The notes under the pieces are model-generated. The model did no database searches. It worked only from the letters and a program-made list of their open reading frames with translations, and was not told the origin of the DNA. A DNA stretch of 60,966 nucleotides, taken from contig NW_020312158.1 in NCBI RefSeq assembly GCF_002999335.1, positions 1-60,966 on the forward strand, in the 5' to 3' direction. Positions 1-12,808 of this stretch are shown in pieces. The stretch comes from Cyclospora cayetanensis. Its lineage: Eukaryota; Apicomplexa; Conoidasida; Eucoccidiorida; Eimeriidae. How positions within the stretch are numbered: position 1 is the stretch's first letter; each line of letters begins with the position of its first letter. The position numbers and the translations under genes were made by a program.

Positions 1-2616
1 TCAACAAATCTGGGGCCTGGAGACTGCACTAACTGTGAACAGGCAAATCGCACTTCGGTCTTCGCCTCTTGTGATCACAGAGCCGCCTACAAATAGTGTG
101 GAGAAGCGCTAGCAGTTTAGGACCAGAGCGTCAAATTCTATCCGCCCGAAAGTGACCTTTGATCAGTCTTTAAATGCGGCTTGACCTTCGGTGGCTCCCT
201 TCACTGCGCCGGAGCCAGCGTGGGGGCTTGCCGCTTCCCTGATAAACCTTCCTGACTTTCCGGGTAGTCTGTTTCCATTGGGTCTAGTACCGGTGGTTTC
301 ACTCTTTCAATTTGTTTGAGCTTGGCTTTCCGGATTGTATAACTCAGTTCCTTGAAATAGAGCTAGGTACTTCGTTGGAGGCTGTCAGGAGGTGCATTGG
401 AGCGTGAGTTTCCTGTAGTCCCGTTTTCTGTTCAGTCGTAAAATTGTAGGCTAAGTCCAGCTGACAAAACTATTACATTCCTGGCCATTGAATTCCGGAG
501 AATTTATCTCTTCTTTTTCGTTTGCAACGGAGGGAGGAATTCTTTAAGTACGTGCCCATCCTCGCGGCTTTTCTGGGAGGCATAGCATGCTTGTAGAGAA
601 AGGTGATATTTCACTGTTTCCACAGCCAGTGAATGGTCGGGGACCGCCTACACCAAATCATGCGGTGGCACCACTTGTGACACTCCATCTAAGGTCCCTT
701 TGTTGACGCACTTCGCTTCCTCCGTATGCAAATTAGGTACAAATTTATTGTCTTTTTAACGAAATTTCGCCATTAGCAGCCCGCCATTCTCAGAATCCCG
801 GCATGTGAGGAGAGGGACAGCTAGGTGCGCGTAGCTGCACCGGCAAAGCATTCCAATAATTCATAGCTACTTGCACACATTATCTAGCGGACACGCCCAC
901 AATTTAGATTTGTTGGATCAAGCAAACAGCGCTCGGCAATATATAAGATATACGACCAGACAAGTTACCTCGTCAACTGTCTACTAGTTCTTAGTTTGAT
1001 GAAGCTAGTGCAGTGAAAGATGCATCTGTAGCTCAGCCTATTACGGAAATCGCATCACCCTAGAGCGATACTTGCGTGCTATACCGTGGTGAGCGCTTGG
1101 GTCGGGGCTAATTGGTGATAGCTACTGCAACCCACACGACTGTTGTAGGCTGGCGAAAGTAAGCTCTATTGAAGAAGCGCGCCAATAACGGTTCTGCTTT
1201 CACAAGGTAGAAGATTTCTTTTTGCACACTTGTGTGAAAATATGTCTTATTCCGCATGTCGGGCTCCATGTTGTGGGTTCTGCCACATAGGTAGCGAGCC
1301 CTGCAGAGGGCTTGGCTGCAATTAGCTCTAGAATGGCCGTTTTGCACGCTTTCATACTCGTTCCACTTCCTTATTTAACCTGGTAAACGCTTCTCGCTTA
1401 GATTAGCACATTCGGAAAGGAAAAGCAGTGAGGTAAACCTATATATGAGAGAATTTTCACTGTCAGCAGCCGCGGTTTCTATTCTGTAGATGAAAACTTC
1501 GGGACATCCATGCTTTGTCTTTGCAGCGAGCAATTCGAGGCCATCTTTGCATCAGCGCTAAAGTGCATCTGCTATGCATAGTAAACGCTGGATGTAAAAT
1601 AAGATGCTAGTAGCTTGCAGCGAAAAGGCACAATTCGGTATCCGCCTGCATGCGCGTTTGCTGATGCAGACAGTGTCTTACATACGGCCATGTTTGTGCA
1701 GGCGCATGGATGGCTTAGGTCCCCAAAAAAAACTGTAAGAAAAAAAGAGAGTACTTATTCAATTGATTTAGTCATGAATCAACGTGATGCTGATGCTCGG
1801 GATTAGGCCAACTAGTCGTAGCTGGAGATTTAGGGTGACCAAGCCACCCGAGCTCTAGAACTTAGCCCACGGGTCAAGTTGCGCAATTTAGGCTCACATT
1901 ATTTGCGAAAAGACATCTGGCTTACTCAAAAATTGCTCTAGGCTATCCAAAATGAGCGTGTTTAAGTTGAAAGACACGAAACAGCACCTTGCCAGCTGTC
2001 GGCCATCTGCATGAATCAAAATGCCCCGCGTACCCTAGTTCAGTCTACACAGAAATCTGGGAATTTTATTCTTTATTGTTGGATTTTCCAGTGCAATACA
2101 AACCAGCAAGTATAAATTTCGAAGGTTTGTGAGTTTATCAAATTTAAAAGCAACAATAAACGTGAACATGGGGGCTGGGCCATTCCTGGAGGGGGATGGT
2201 CACTGTGCATAGTTCGATCCTCAGAGTCAACAGAGCTCCATTCTAGTGCCTATTTAAATCATAAATCTGTACAGTCGGTTCAATTTGTTTCAGACAGGAT
2301 GTCTTTGAGGCGTAATACTTGCGTCTGCAAACAAACAGTCGGGCAATTGGTTCACGCAGGGCACTAGTCAAAGCCGCAGTGTAGGCAACCAGCTACGCCT
2401 TGCCAGCTCAAATGATTCCACAAGGCCCTCCAAAGCTCACGCTTGTGAGAAAAGGATTATATGCTTGCACTGGCCCGATGCGGGGTTTTATAGGAGACAC
2501 CGCGATACGGTTGTAAATATGGATATCGCTTTTCTGGCAATGTATTGGCTGCATCTAGCGCGAACTTAGCCGATTCACGACTTAAGCAGCAAAATAGCAC
2601 ACTACCCCTGCCCACA
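1..2616. other. Intergenic, repeat-poor, no gene supported
   Basis: I see no convincing exon in this stretch. Open frames are short, have no recognisable domain, and several begin at non-ATG codons. Base composition is close to balanced, and the CAG repeats that fill the rest of the window are absent. It presumably contains the promoter and 5' UTR of the dynein light chain gene that follows. Confidence 0.5.
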
Positions 2617-4490
2617 ATGACACTGGCCATGACTATCCCTTGGGGTGGCTGCACTCAGGTACGCTACGGTCCTCCTGTGGAAGTACCATCTGATTCCACC
2701 GAAGTGACCGCTGCATTGGCAAATGGAAGCCACGAAGACAACAGAGACACAGTGGGATTTATTGAGCGGATCCGCAGAGAGGCACAGGGGTCACGAGTGC
2801 CGTTACAGGCGATCCTTGACACTCTCTTTCCTCCTCGGGTCTGGCGCGACGAGAATAAGGTCTTCATGCAAGCAAGTGCACATCCTGAGTTTTATCTGTG
2901 AAGCAGTCTATTTGTTTCTAATCTCCTGTCAAAAGATAGCTCGCACAATGCCGCTTGTAACAAGCAACGGAACAGCCATAACTCCCTTTTTCCTCATTTG
3001 CCTGTTTGCCTGTCCCACTCTTTGACGTGTACGCTGCGAATCTCTTAACTACCAGCACGTAAGCGCTGCAGCAGCAGATCGCGTGGATGTGCTAAAGACA
3101 CGTGAGGAGCTTGACGTTCAACTTCTCGAGAGACGAGCATCCGAAACAGGCGTCTGCGCTTGTCGCTATGATGCAATACTTCAGTGCTTTGGTGAGACAT
3201 GCAGCTTCTACTGCCTAGTTAGGTTTTAATTGGGAGAATTAATTATATGCCAAACCCGGGTAACTGTAGGCCTGAGTGATTGGCTTAGACAGGGTGCTGC
3301 CGTGTAATGAAGCAGAATGCGGTTACAACTAGGCAAGCAAAGGAATATAAGTATTTAGCTGTTTCTACACAAGTAGCCTGAGTCATGTGGTGCAGATGAG
3401 CTCATTCGCCAGGTGGCGATTCTTTGTCCTGAGCGGGCCTTTCTTCTGATTAGGTAAGGAACTGACTACGGTCAGAGGGGCATAGTCTACCTTAGAGAGT
3501 ACGATATAGCAAGGGCTTGATGTTATTCCCTTTATGTTGTTCTTCTGACGTAGAGTCAAGGATGAAATTAGAATGACAATATCGGCCCTGGAGGTTCTTT
3601 GCAAAAGCTCCATAGGCTTCTCTGTCCTCAAGCAACTTCAAAGCCATAGTGTTAGATCAACAACTAAAAGAGAGCAGGCAAGGCAACGTACATGAAGTGC
3701 ACCTCTAGCATGGGCTTGCTCTGCGGATAGGGCCAGGAGACAGTACGTGGAATATGCCTAGGTGCAGCAAACCTATCCGGCCTGGTAGTGATATGTTCTG
3801 CCGCAGCTAGTTGCTCTGCAAGAAAAGAATGAAGAACTGAAAACCACTTTAGCACTTCTTAAAAATAAAATGGAGGCATCCAAGGTGTAAGTTCGAGTCA
3901 CCACATGGTCAGCTCTACCGGTTCTGTGGCAATCGCTCATAGTCTTTCTGATAAACTGGACGTATACTTGCTTTGGGGGGAAAATAATTGCAAAATTAGC
4001 GCCCCTGCGAGAGTGCTATACACCAGGAGACCCAGCTAAATAGAACGTAAAAGTTACTCGTGCCCTATTTCCCTGATGGTCAATGATCACCAACGACTTC
4101 AGTAGGAATCTAACCAGCATAAGGGGAAAGTTCTTTAGACCGCCACGAAATTTAATATATGTGGATTCCGGATGCATGATCTGAGTGCTCCTGATCTGTG
4201 CGTTTGCTTGCTTTCCTTCGGCAAAGGCAGATGACGGACGAAATCAACGCTATTAAGAAACAGCACGCAAATGAGGTATGTCCGTTGACCCTGAAGGTAA
4301 ATGAGCAGCAGTCATCTGCAACTTGCAGGCATTTCTAGTAGTTTGTCAGTACCATTTCTCATTTGTGCTTCCAAAGATCGAGCTGATGAGGCAGCAGATG
4401 GCCACGCTTGAAATGATCTTCATCAGCACTCACAACGCCCGCGGCAAAGTCACCACAACCAGCCAAATACCTGCGCAGGTTCCATCCTAG
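2617..4490 (+). CDS. DNALI1: Inner-arm dynein light chain, p28/DNALI1 family
   Basis: Axonemal inner-arm dynein light intermediate chain, expected in the flagellum of the male gamete. Seven exons are proposed: 2617-2888, 3064-3191, 3396-3453, 3554-3677, 3807-3884, 4231-4275 and 4377-4490, giving 272 aa, close to the family length of about 255. Family landmarks appear in order: LDTLFPPRVW in exon 1, RVDVLKTREELDVQLLERR and ETGVC in exon 2, DELIRQVAILCPERAFLLIR across exon 3, VKDEIRMTISALEVL in exon 4, then a C-terminal coiled coil in exons 5-7. The exon 4 donor reads CAG|GCAAGG, a GC-AG intron forced by reading frame. The exon 1/2 junction is uncertain (donor 2889 or 2898). The ATG at 2617 is the first in frame after a stop at 2491; an upstream exon is possible. 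The gene converges with IFT88. Confidence 0.88.
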
Positions 4491-6599
4491 TACTCTAAAG
4501 GGTTGGCTGCTAGTATACCACAATGAGTAACCATCGGACTGCACTAGTCTGTGTTGGATGCTCCACCGATTTTCGGGTGAGCACAACCTTCTTGGCAAGC
4601 AAAAAGATGGAGAATCAAGCAATTTATTTCTCTGTTGACTGCGCATTGCTTTAGATGCGAAATTTCCTTCACACTACTAGATATACCTATTCAGCGGTGC
4701 AGTAGCTTTTAAAGGTTTTCCCTTCTACAAGGATTTTGCGGTGGGTTATTAGGCAGGACTGAGGAGTATGGTATATTTAGAATTTACTTAGCATGCACTG
4801 TCACAGCCTGTTCTTCAGCCATTTTGGCTTTTAGCATACTACCAGCACAAAATAGGCACACGATAAAAAGGTAGGTGTGTAGTTGGATGCGTTGTTTTGC
4901 AGAGCTGCGAAAATACAATTCAGGCACTGCACATGGATGATAGGATGGCCACATTAGGATTAGAACACGGTGCTGCCTATCTATTTTTCACTAGGAAAAA
5001 TGGAGGCCGTGCTAGAAAATAAGGGTCAAAATGTTGGAAGAGAAAAATAGACGTGGAAGAGCATGGCAGGCTGCCACAGCAAGGGCTGCTGGTACATCGG
5101 GTCGTATAAATGGAAAAGTCACAAGTCCTGGCTGTGAGAGAACAGGATTTGACCAGGATGCGCATGCCCTAGAGCACATTAAATTACTAATGAGGAATAG
5201 CGTCTATCGTTGCATCAAGCTATTCACGTGTATTCGGTGTAGTAGTTTTGTCACCACTATCGGAGGTGGTCGACCGGTGGCTCTAGGGCCATCATGAGAA
5301 CAACCTTAGCATAAATTCAAAGCTTAAGTATCCTGCCAGTATTCCCATAGCTGTGGCTTTTGAGCAGGCCAAGTTTACAAGGCCACGAGAAGCATGGAGG
5401 CTCTGCTTTGCGCACAAGCGGGCGCATGTACTAATGATATTTCCTGTAGGGAAATCATTGTCATGTACCAATATTGTACATCCTATTTGTCTATACCACT
5501 ACACTGAGTTATGACAAGAGTTCAATTCACGATTTTTGCGTCGAAAGCATAACGTCGATGCTCTCGGCGATGTTAAGAAGTTGTTTAGCTGAATATTATA
5601 GCGTTTCCTTAGTGGATATGCCTTTTATACTTGCCTATCAAGCATAGTAATTGAAATATGATAGCATATGAAGTGAGTACCGCCGAAGCAGCTTGGAAAT
5701 GTACTACCAATATCAGGACTATGAGCTGAGCAGCCCATTTAGGGTTTTTATGTAGAAGCTGGGAGAGCACTTTACCTGCGAGTTTTAGCTGAATACAAAT
5801 CATGTAGCGCAAATTCACATTGAACGCAGTGGAGTACAGTAACGATTTTTTTGCATGTATCTATTGATTCATTCCAAAGAGAGTGCAAGACAGACATAAA
5901 TAAGTTGCTGAGACGTTTTTCTCGCTGTGAGAAATAAGAGATGTGCGTTGCTAAGGGAGGCAAGAAGAGGTATACAAAAAAAGATTGCTTTAATTTCAAA
6001 GGGTACACGTCGATTTATTTCCTAGAGCTGGGAATGTAACTCTATACAAAGGCACCTTTCTCTAGAAAAGCATCGTGTCACTCGTTAGTTGCTTTGGTGA
6101 CTCGAGGCGCTTCCCAGGGCACTAAAAACAGCGAAAGCATGGGCCAATACAGTCAGCTCTAGAGTTTACTGCGAGTGCATCAGGTGGAAAGTCAAGGAAA
6201 TCAAAGGCTCATTTTGGGCTCCCAAAGAATTTTTTGGTCTATGCATTGCTGAGGGATGGAGGCCTGCCAAGTGAGCTTGCATTTTGCGTGATTGTGCTGT
6301 GGTAAGGTCGAAACCGAAGTTAGCGTGGCCTAAAATTGTACAAACCAAAAAGTCTGCAAAAGCCTCTAAGATCTATGATCTTCTAGACATTCTATGATTC
6401 TACAGATGCATCTCCGGATCACGTAGATTGAAACAAAATGTGACATCGCCGTTACAGGGCTGTCTGCCTCCTTGGACTGATTTGCTTACCGCAAGTGCAT
6501 GCTTCAAATATCTAAAGGGGAAAAAAGAATTCGGTAGAGGCAGCATAGCAAAGAAATCACAAAAATACCTGTGCATCGTATCGGTATGAGGTCTCTGCG
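4491..6599. other. Intergenic between two convergent flagellar genes
   Basis: This lies between the stop codons of the dynein light chain (+) and IFT88 (-), so it should hold both 3' UTRs and polyadenylation sites. I find no exon-like open frame, RNA gene or long repeat. One telomere-like TTTAGGG heptamer occurs near 5738. Confidence 0.5.
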
Positions 6600-9500
6600 T
6601 CAGTCCGCCTGGAGCCCCAGAGCTGTTCTAATGCGTTTTAGGCCACTTTGCACATTTTCGTCCCCCGGAAACTCCTTATAAAGGGATTCATACAGAGTAA
6701 GTGCTGCATGTAGCTGTCCAGACTTGCGCAAGCAAAAAGCAGCCATTAGGCGCCACTTTCCCGCGGATGGCTGCAGCTGAGACGCCAAGGAAAAGTAGTC
6801 AAAGGCTTCTCTGTATGATGAACTTTTCACCAAGTTCACACCTATCCAGCTTGTGGAGTCCAGATCCCATGGCCTCAACCTAAGTACAAATCACTCACCC
6901 CAGCACAGGTGTAGATGTGTCGCGAACTCATGCATAACCTTTGGCGCGAAGATGCACATACAAGGCCCTGAGAATCAAAAACTAAGTCTGTATCTACAGC
7001 GGGTCCTTGTTGCTGCTTCCTCTTGGGGTAAGGTGCCTCTGCCTGAGGGGCTTGTGAAATGTCCTTTTCCAAGGGACTGCGGCAGGCTGTATCAGAGACA
7101 TGGCCAGAGATATGGCACTCCCTCTGCACTGCTTCCTGTATGCAGTGAAGCAGTATGCTAGTCTTATTACAAGTGCAAAAGGTTGTGTACACCCAGCAAT
7201 TCAGGATGCCGGTTGTGGGCACAAACAGTTCGATCGCATGTTCACATATTCACCCATGGGCTTCTCTATAGTGACTGTGGGCTTCCTGGGTCCTCCCAAG
7301 CATTGCACACAGCCGGCCCATACGCCTCCATACTACCGGGTCTTGGGGTCTTATTCGTGGCGAGGCCAAAAGGGCTAGAGCTTCCAGCGCTAGGGGCAGC
7401 TCGTTCTTCTGAAGGGAAGCCCAATAGCACAGGCCGCAGTTTGCTACGAGACCCTTAATACGATGCACACTAGATCCACACACGTCCAGATCGCACTATT
7501 GAATGTAATGATTAAGAATCTTCTTCACTATAACAGACAAACGTCACTTTTTTGAGCTTGCCTCTTCGTATATTGTAGCTGCATGAAACAGAGCTTCTGC
7601 GTGGTCAGGGGCCAGTTCGCGCAGTCGCCTTAGAGCATCAAGGGCCTCAGTGTTCCTGCATCACTCAGCTTGTACACACACCCCAATAATGATTGAATCA
7701 GAGGCACATAAATACGTTAGAACGAAGCAGCGGGTCCCTTTTCAAAAAGAACGCACTGTAGGGAGAATACAGCGCACTGTAAAAAGGCTCTAATGCGGGA
7801 CGTTTGGAACCCTGGGCCGTTGGTAGCCCCACTGTACCTCCCGAGCTTGTGGAGTGTGACAGCCAGATTGTAGAATGCCTCTGGGCAACGGGAATCTAGC
7901 GCTGCCGCATCTTCAAACAGTTTCGCAGCGTCGTCAAGCTCTTTTCTCTGAGAGAGAGTGCACGCCTTGTTCACCAGTGCCCTAGCGCTCCCCCTGAGGG
8001 GATGCAGATAAGCAGGAGAAAGGCGCGCCTCTGAAGCACTCACCTAATAGACCAGTGGAATGTTTTGCAGAACATCACTTGTAAGTATGGTATTGCCTCA
8101 CGACAAAAGGTCATCCTGGCATTTAAAGTGGCTGGAAAAACACAGTACTCATCTTCATGGATTTGTCTCCAGCTTATTCAGGATTCTCTTTACGAGTAGT
8201 CAGAGTGTCTGGGAGTTCATACAAGGGCGCTGCCCAGCTGCACTACCTGTCAGCTTCAACCGCCATCCCCGCATACGTAGCAGCTTGCTCGATGTCTCCT
8301 TCAAGAAGAAAAATGAAAGAAAGGTTGGTTGCTGAGCGCAGTGCTAGACTGGACCTCCTTGACTTGAATGCTTTGTAGGCAGCAATTGCTGGGTCCACCT
8401 GGCCCCCTCGTAGCCACCGCATTGCCCGCTCCAGCTGTACCTCCTCAGCCAGGTCGTCAAAGCCTGATGCACAATGTAGCAGCAACAGCATAGGACATCA
8501 GTTCGACTCGTTCATTGCTAGAAGCTATAGAGCAAGCTTGGCCTCCACAAGTGTGTTTATTGCTGCCATAGCAGCAGCCGCTGCCCACCGGCTCCTGAAA
8601 AGCAGAAACGTCGCTGCCAAAACGGCCTACTGTGTTAGAAATGCACCCAAACTGCCGTTTTGAACTCTAACCCAGCAGCGTGGCTCCGCTATGAAATTCT
8701 GAATTTCCAATCCCCCATTCTGATTGCTATCACCGGATACTCCCAACAGCGCCCGATACAACGGCAAGAGATAGCCTGGTGATGCAGGAGTATGCATTCG
8801 CGAGTTGCGCTGTAAAGTTTCGAAACATTCATCCAGTAGCTATAAATCCAGAGCGGTGCAACATGAGATTGGAGAGGTCAAGAAACGTCCTAGTATGCTA
8901 GCAAAGGAAATAAAGAAAGACCTTATGCTTGCGGCGTTGATATACTTGATGCAGGTGGTGTCGTTGTACCGGCTGCTGCGCGCTGCTGTTTCTGTGGCTT
9001 CCCCGCCACAAAATGCCATTGATTGGTACTATGGGCTAAAAATGCTGGTTAGAAGTGGGCCTGCATGGACTACCGCTGTAAGTTGACATGCTCACTTTGC
9101 TGTTATTGATGCAGCTGGACTGCTGCGAATTACGTTGGTCTTTTACAATATGCCGTTGCGTGCTGTATGTACGGTCCTACAAGTAATGATCGTCTACATT
9201 AGGTGCACTCACAGCCTATCGGACTAGCAACCTGTCGTTTTTGCATTGTGTGTATATAAGCAGAGCGTACCGTGCTGCTGAAGGGCAGAAGCAATGCGCT
9301 CGTATGCAGTATCCGGCTGTGCTTCCCCGCATGTGGCTAGGAGGCGCGCTGCCTTGAGAATTGTAGAGTTAGCATGTGCTTCGCTGGGATGTTCCAGGGC
9401 TTCATCAGCGTGCATGGCATTGGCGTTGGTTTCCTCAAAGGCTTCAGACAGCCGAGGCACATTGCGGGCTGCGCCGAACATGTTTATCAATATGTGCAGA

Positions 9501-12500
9501 GCCAGGGAGGCGCACAGGGCAGGAGCATGTAAATAGCATGATACCGTGAGGACGTAAAAATTAAAGAGAGGCATATCTGCTGTTGGTGCCACTTTCTTGT
9601 ACATGGAATGCGCATGATCGCATGCAACCGTGTAAATGCACAAGCGCTCTTTGGAGTCTAGAGAGCCCGCGCCTTCGTGGCCTTTCGGGGAAGTGTAAGG
9701 TACCGTAGAAATGCATCTGTTCCTTCCTTAGCGTGAGCATCGTGATAAAGGCGTCTTGCATGCGTGCAGTTTCTCCAGTGGCAAGATAGCAAAGCAGTAG
9801 GTTCAGGCATGACGCCACAGAGCCACTATCTTGTGGGGCAAGCTACATAGGCCACAAAGCGTAAGTAAGAGGTTGCCCATTTAAAGAAAAGGCAGGGCAC
9901 AGTGCTGCGGTGAGAAAGGGACGGAATTCTAGGGACATTTTCGGAGAAAGGAATTTAGCTCTAGAAGACCTAGCGCTTAGGATTCAAAGTCCAGGTGTAC
10001 TGTAAACCTTAGCATGGTGCTCTTTGCAGTTACAACCAGCTGGAAGTAAACTGAAGGCTCGCCCACACTTTCATAACCCAAACATATCAGGGAGTAAGGG
10101 CCTAAGTTAGGTGGCTCATGGACACTTTGATTATTCGCGAATGAAGGGGGGCCGGAACCGACTAGAAACCCTGGATCGATAGCGCAGGGATGCATGTGCT
10201 TCACCAAAGAGCACCACAAGAGTGGAGCGTAAGATGCGAAGTGATGCACTGCGGCTTCAGACCCTGGGGTATGCGCAATACGATCCCTGAATAGGTGATA
10301 TCTATCAACGAGAGGGACACCGCAGCTTTTGAGCTCCCTACCTGTATAGCCTGCTCATATTCCGTAGCAGCCTCGATGTAGCGCCCCATACAAAAGTGGC
10401 AAGTGCCCGCACTGCGAAGCAGTTGAGCCCGCAACAGCTTGTACCCCTGAACCAGCACTATACAGACGGAAGGGTGAAGCAGTTGCAATACACGGCCAGG
10501 CGTTTCAAAGCCTAGACAGCATGTGTGAATATTGATGCACAAAAGTTTGTTCCACACTGTGATGTGTGTAGATTCGAAGCTTATAGATGCGCTTAGCAGC
10601 TGTACATATATTCATGAACGCTCCGTGCATCAGCATGCCTGTATCTACACGTACAGCGATGTCGGCATGTCACTGCCTTTACGAAGGTAGGCCAAAGGCA
10701 TACACCTAGTTAAATATTACTCAACGCTAGGAGGCGCAGTAAATGGAACAAGAATAGAATTAAAAGCTTTGCTTGTGGTGGGCAGGACAAAGCATGCCCG
10801 ACTTATCAGCACTGCATTTTATACAATTCATACCTGCCTCCTAAATAATGAAGATAGGGCAATCAGCTGTACCTTTTTTCTTCAGGCAAAAGTAGTTTAC
10901 GCAAGCGGTACTACAGGCTTACACATTGGCATGCTGAAAGTTATGCGCCGTAGAGGTGTTTGATGGGGTATTCATGCACCAGCGATCTGCACTGCGGCGA
11001 GACTCTGAGACTCACCTGTCCAACGGTAGGGAGGGGGATGTTGTCTAGAGCAGCTTTAAATGCCTTAAGGGCAGCCCTAGGTTTTTGCTGCTGCAGCAGA
11101 ACCCTTCCGATGTTCGCCTTCAGCCTGCAGCGTCAGTTTTAACTCTATTTGACGAGGTGGGCGGAAGTCCTACCCCTTAGGTCCCCAGAAATACTTGCTA
11201 CTGTGTGCTGCAAGACTCTGTTGACTTTCAAGTTCGTGCCCCAAACGCTAAACCGGAGCACCCAACGCTATATCCTATACCCTGACCTCTATGACCTTCG
11301 TATGAGGGTGCAGAAAGAAAAAGCGAATGTCATACTCATGTGAGATGCATGTTACATGAAGATCTCAACGAACTATTGGCAGATCAAGAAACGTGCCACG
11401 CAAACTTGAATGCCGAACCTCCCTGAGTTATTCCTTAACTGTGCACCAATGTATGCGTAGTGCTGGTATCTATTTATTACGGCTACACAAAACTGTAGAA
11501 ATATCGAACAAGGGATGATGCATATTAATCACTAGCATGGTTATAGGAAACTCGACACAATTTTGTGTACATTTTGCGGGACTCCGGCAGCCGCATGTCC
11601 GCTGCGAGACGGCTGTACAGGGCGAGCGCTTCTTCGTGTTTGCCCACCTCCTAAACAACAGAGAGCAGCACAAACGACAGCGAGGTTGCACTCTGCAGAA
11701 AGAGCCGGGGGGTCAGCCACAAAGCAGACATGCATAACATTGGTGGAATCAACACATTCTCCTCACTAGTCGTTGCACTGCGACCAAAGAGGAGAACGTA
11801 TTGGAACCGAAGTTTCGAAGGGGTGTGTTCGGGATTTTGTTTCCCTGTCTGTTTGCACCTTGAAGCAACGCTATGTTTGACAGAAGCCTGCATCTCTACC
11901 TGTCTGTCCATAGGCTAGTTGGACATGCACTCCTTAGATGTGCATTTTAGATGCGTCTGAAAAACGCATATTTTTTTGTGTAGGCTGCCACCTGAGGATA
12001 TTTAGGGGCGTTAGTCAAACAAGACTTTGCACTTGACCATGTGCCAATACCTCCAATCTGAGGGCGAGGCTCGTCGAAGCTGCAAGTTCCAGGCTTAGGG
12101 CGTTCGCAGAAGAAGGCGACGTAGCACCGACAGCAACAGCAGCAGCAGCAGCAGCTGCTGCTGCTTCCCGCGCTGCTTGCAAGGCAGCAAGCCCCTTCTG
12201 CGCTTCTCCAATTGATTCAGACTGAAGAAACGCCTCCCAGGCATCCTTAAGGGGGGTCTCTGAGGAAGCAAAATGCGCCTCACATGGCCCATAATGCGTG
12301 CGTGCCCTCATGAGCCATGGGGGGCTGTCGGATTCACCGGCCCTTCAAGAGGGCCTATTTTCATTGTCTTGAGCCATACATAGAGCTTGTCGTGACTGGC
12401 GTCAATAGAGATAGGTAAGGCTGATTTCTGCACATTCAGCAGTAATGACAAACCCTGCTCACCCTCGGTGCAGTGTGCAGCAGCACGAGCTGTACCCGTG

Positions 12501-12808
12501 GCACACGACCTCGGAAGGTTTGAAAGACAAGGGCCTCCACTTGCGGACAGTTTTAGCTGTCTGCTTGCTTCTATTCCGTCTCCTGCTGGCCCTTCTACTG
12601 CCTTTTCAAGAGCCCTTCCCGAGCCCGTTGCTGTCCTTCGGGGCTGCCAAGAACAAAGAGAGCCACCGTCAGAAGGCAAGCGAGGAGGGCTCAGGAGAGG
12701 CAGCGAATGCCGCCGGATATCATCAGTCCCGTCGCTGCTCTCAGAGGCACCGACGCTTTCATGTGCCGCTGACTGGAACTGAGAGAGGGCTGGGAGCGAA
12801 GAGGACAT
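6600..12808 (-). CDS. IFT88: Intraflagellar transport protein IFT88 (TPR repeats)
   Basis: IFT-B core TPR protein required to build flagella. Twelve exons on the minus strand join in frame: 12463-12808, 12051-12259, 11583-11650, 11016-11124, 10342-10446, 9704-9842, 9271-9468, 8247-8463, 7838-7993, 7562-7655, 7254-7408 and 6600-6879, giving 691 aa. IFT88-specific segments appear in order: VGKHEEALALYSRL, LKANIGRVLLQQQKPRAALK, a TPR with CHFCMGRYIEAATEYEQAI, SATNLSFIFLLEGDIEQAA, ALVNKACTLSQRKELDDAAK, PEAFYNLAVTLHKLGR, and a terminal TSWIGVNLV/KWRLMAAFCLRKSGQ block. An N-terminal 115-residue Ser/Pro-rich region precedes a poly-Ala stretch in exon 2. The intron at 7561 has a GC donor (GAG|GCAAGC). 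The protein stops soon after the last TPR, shorter than animal IFT88 (about 820 aa); a further 3' exon cannot be excluded. The start ATG at 12806-12808 is the first in frame. Confidence 0.92.
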
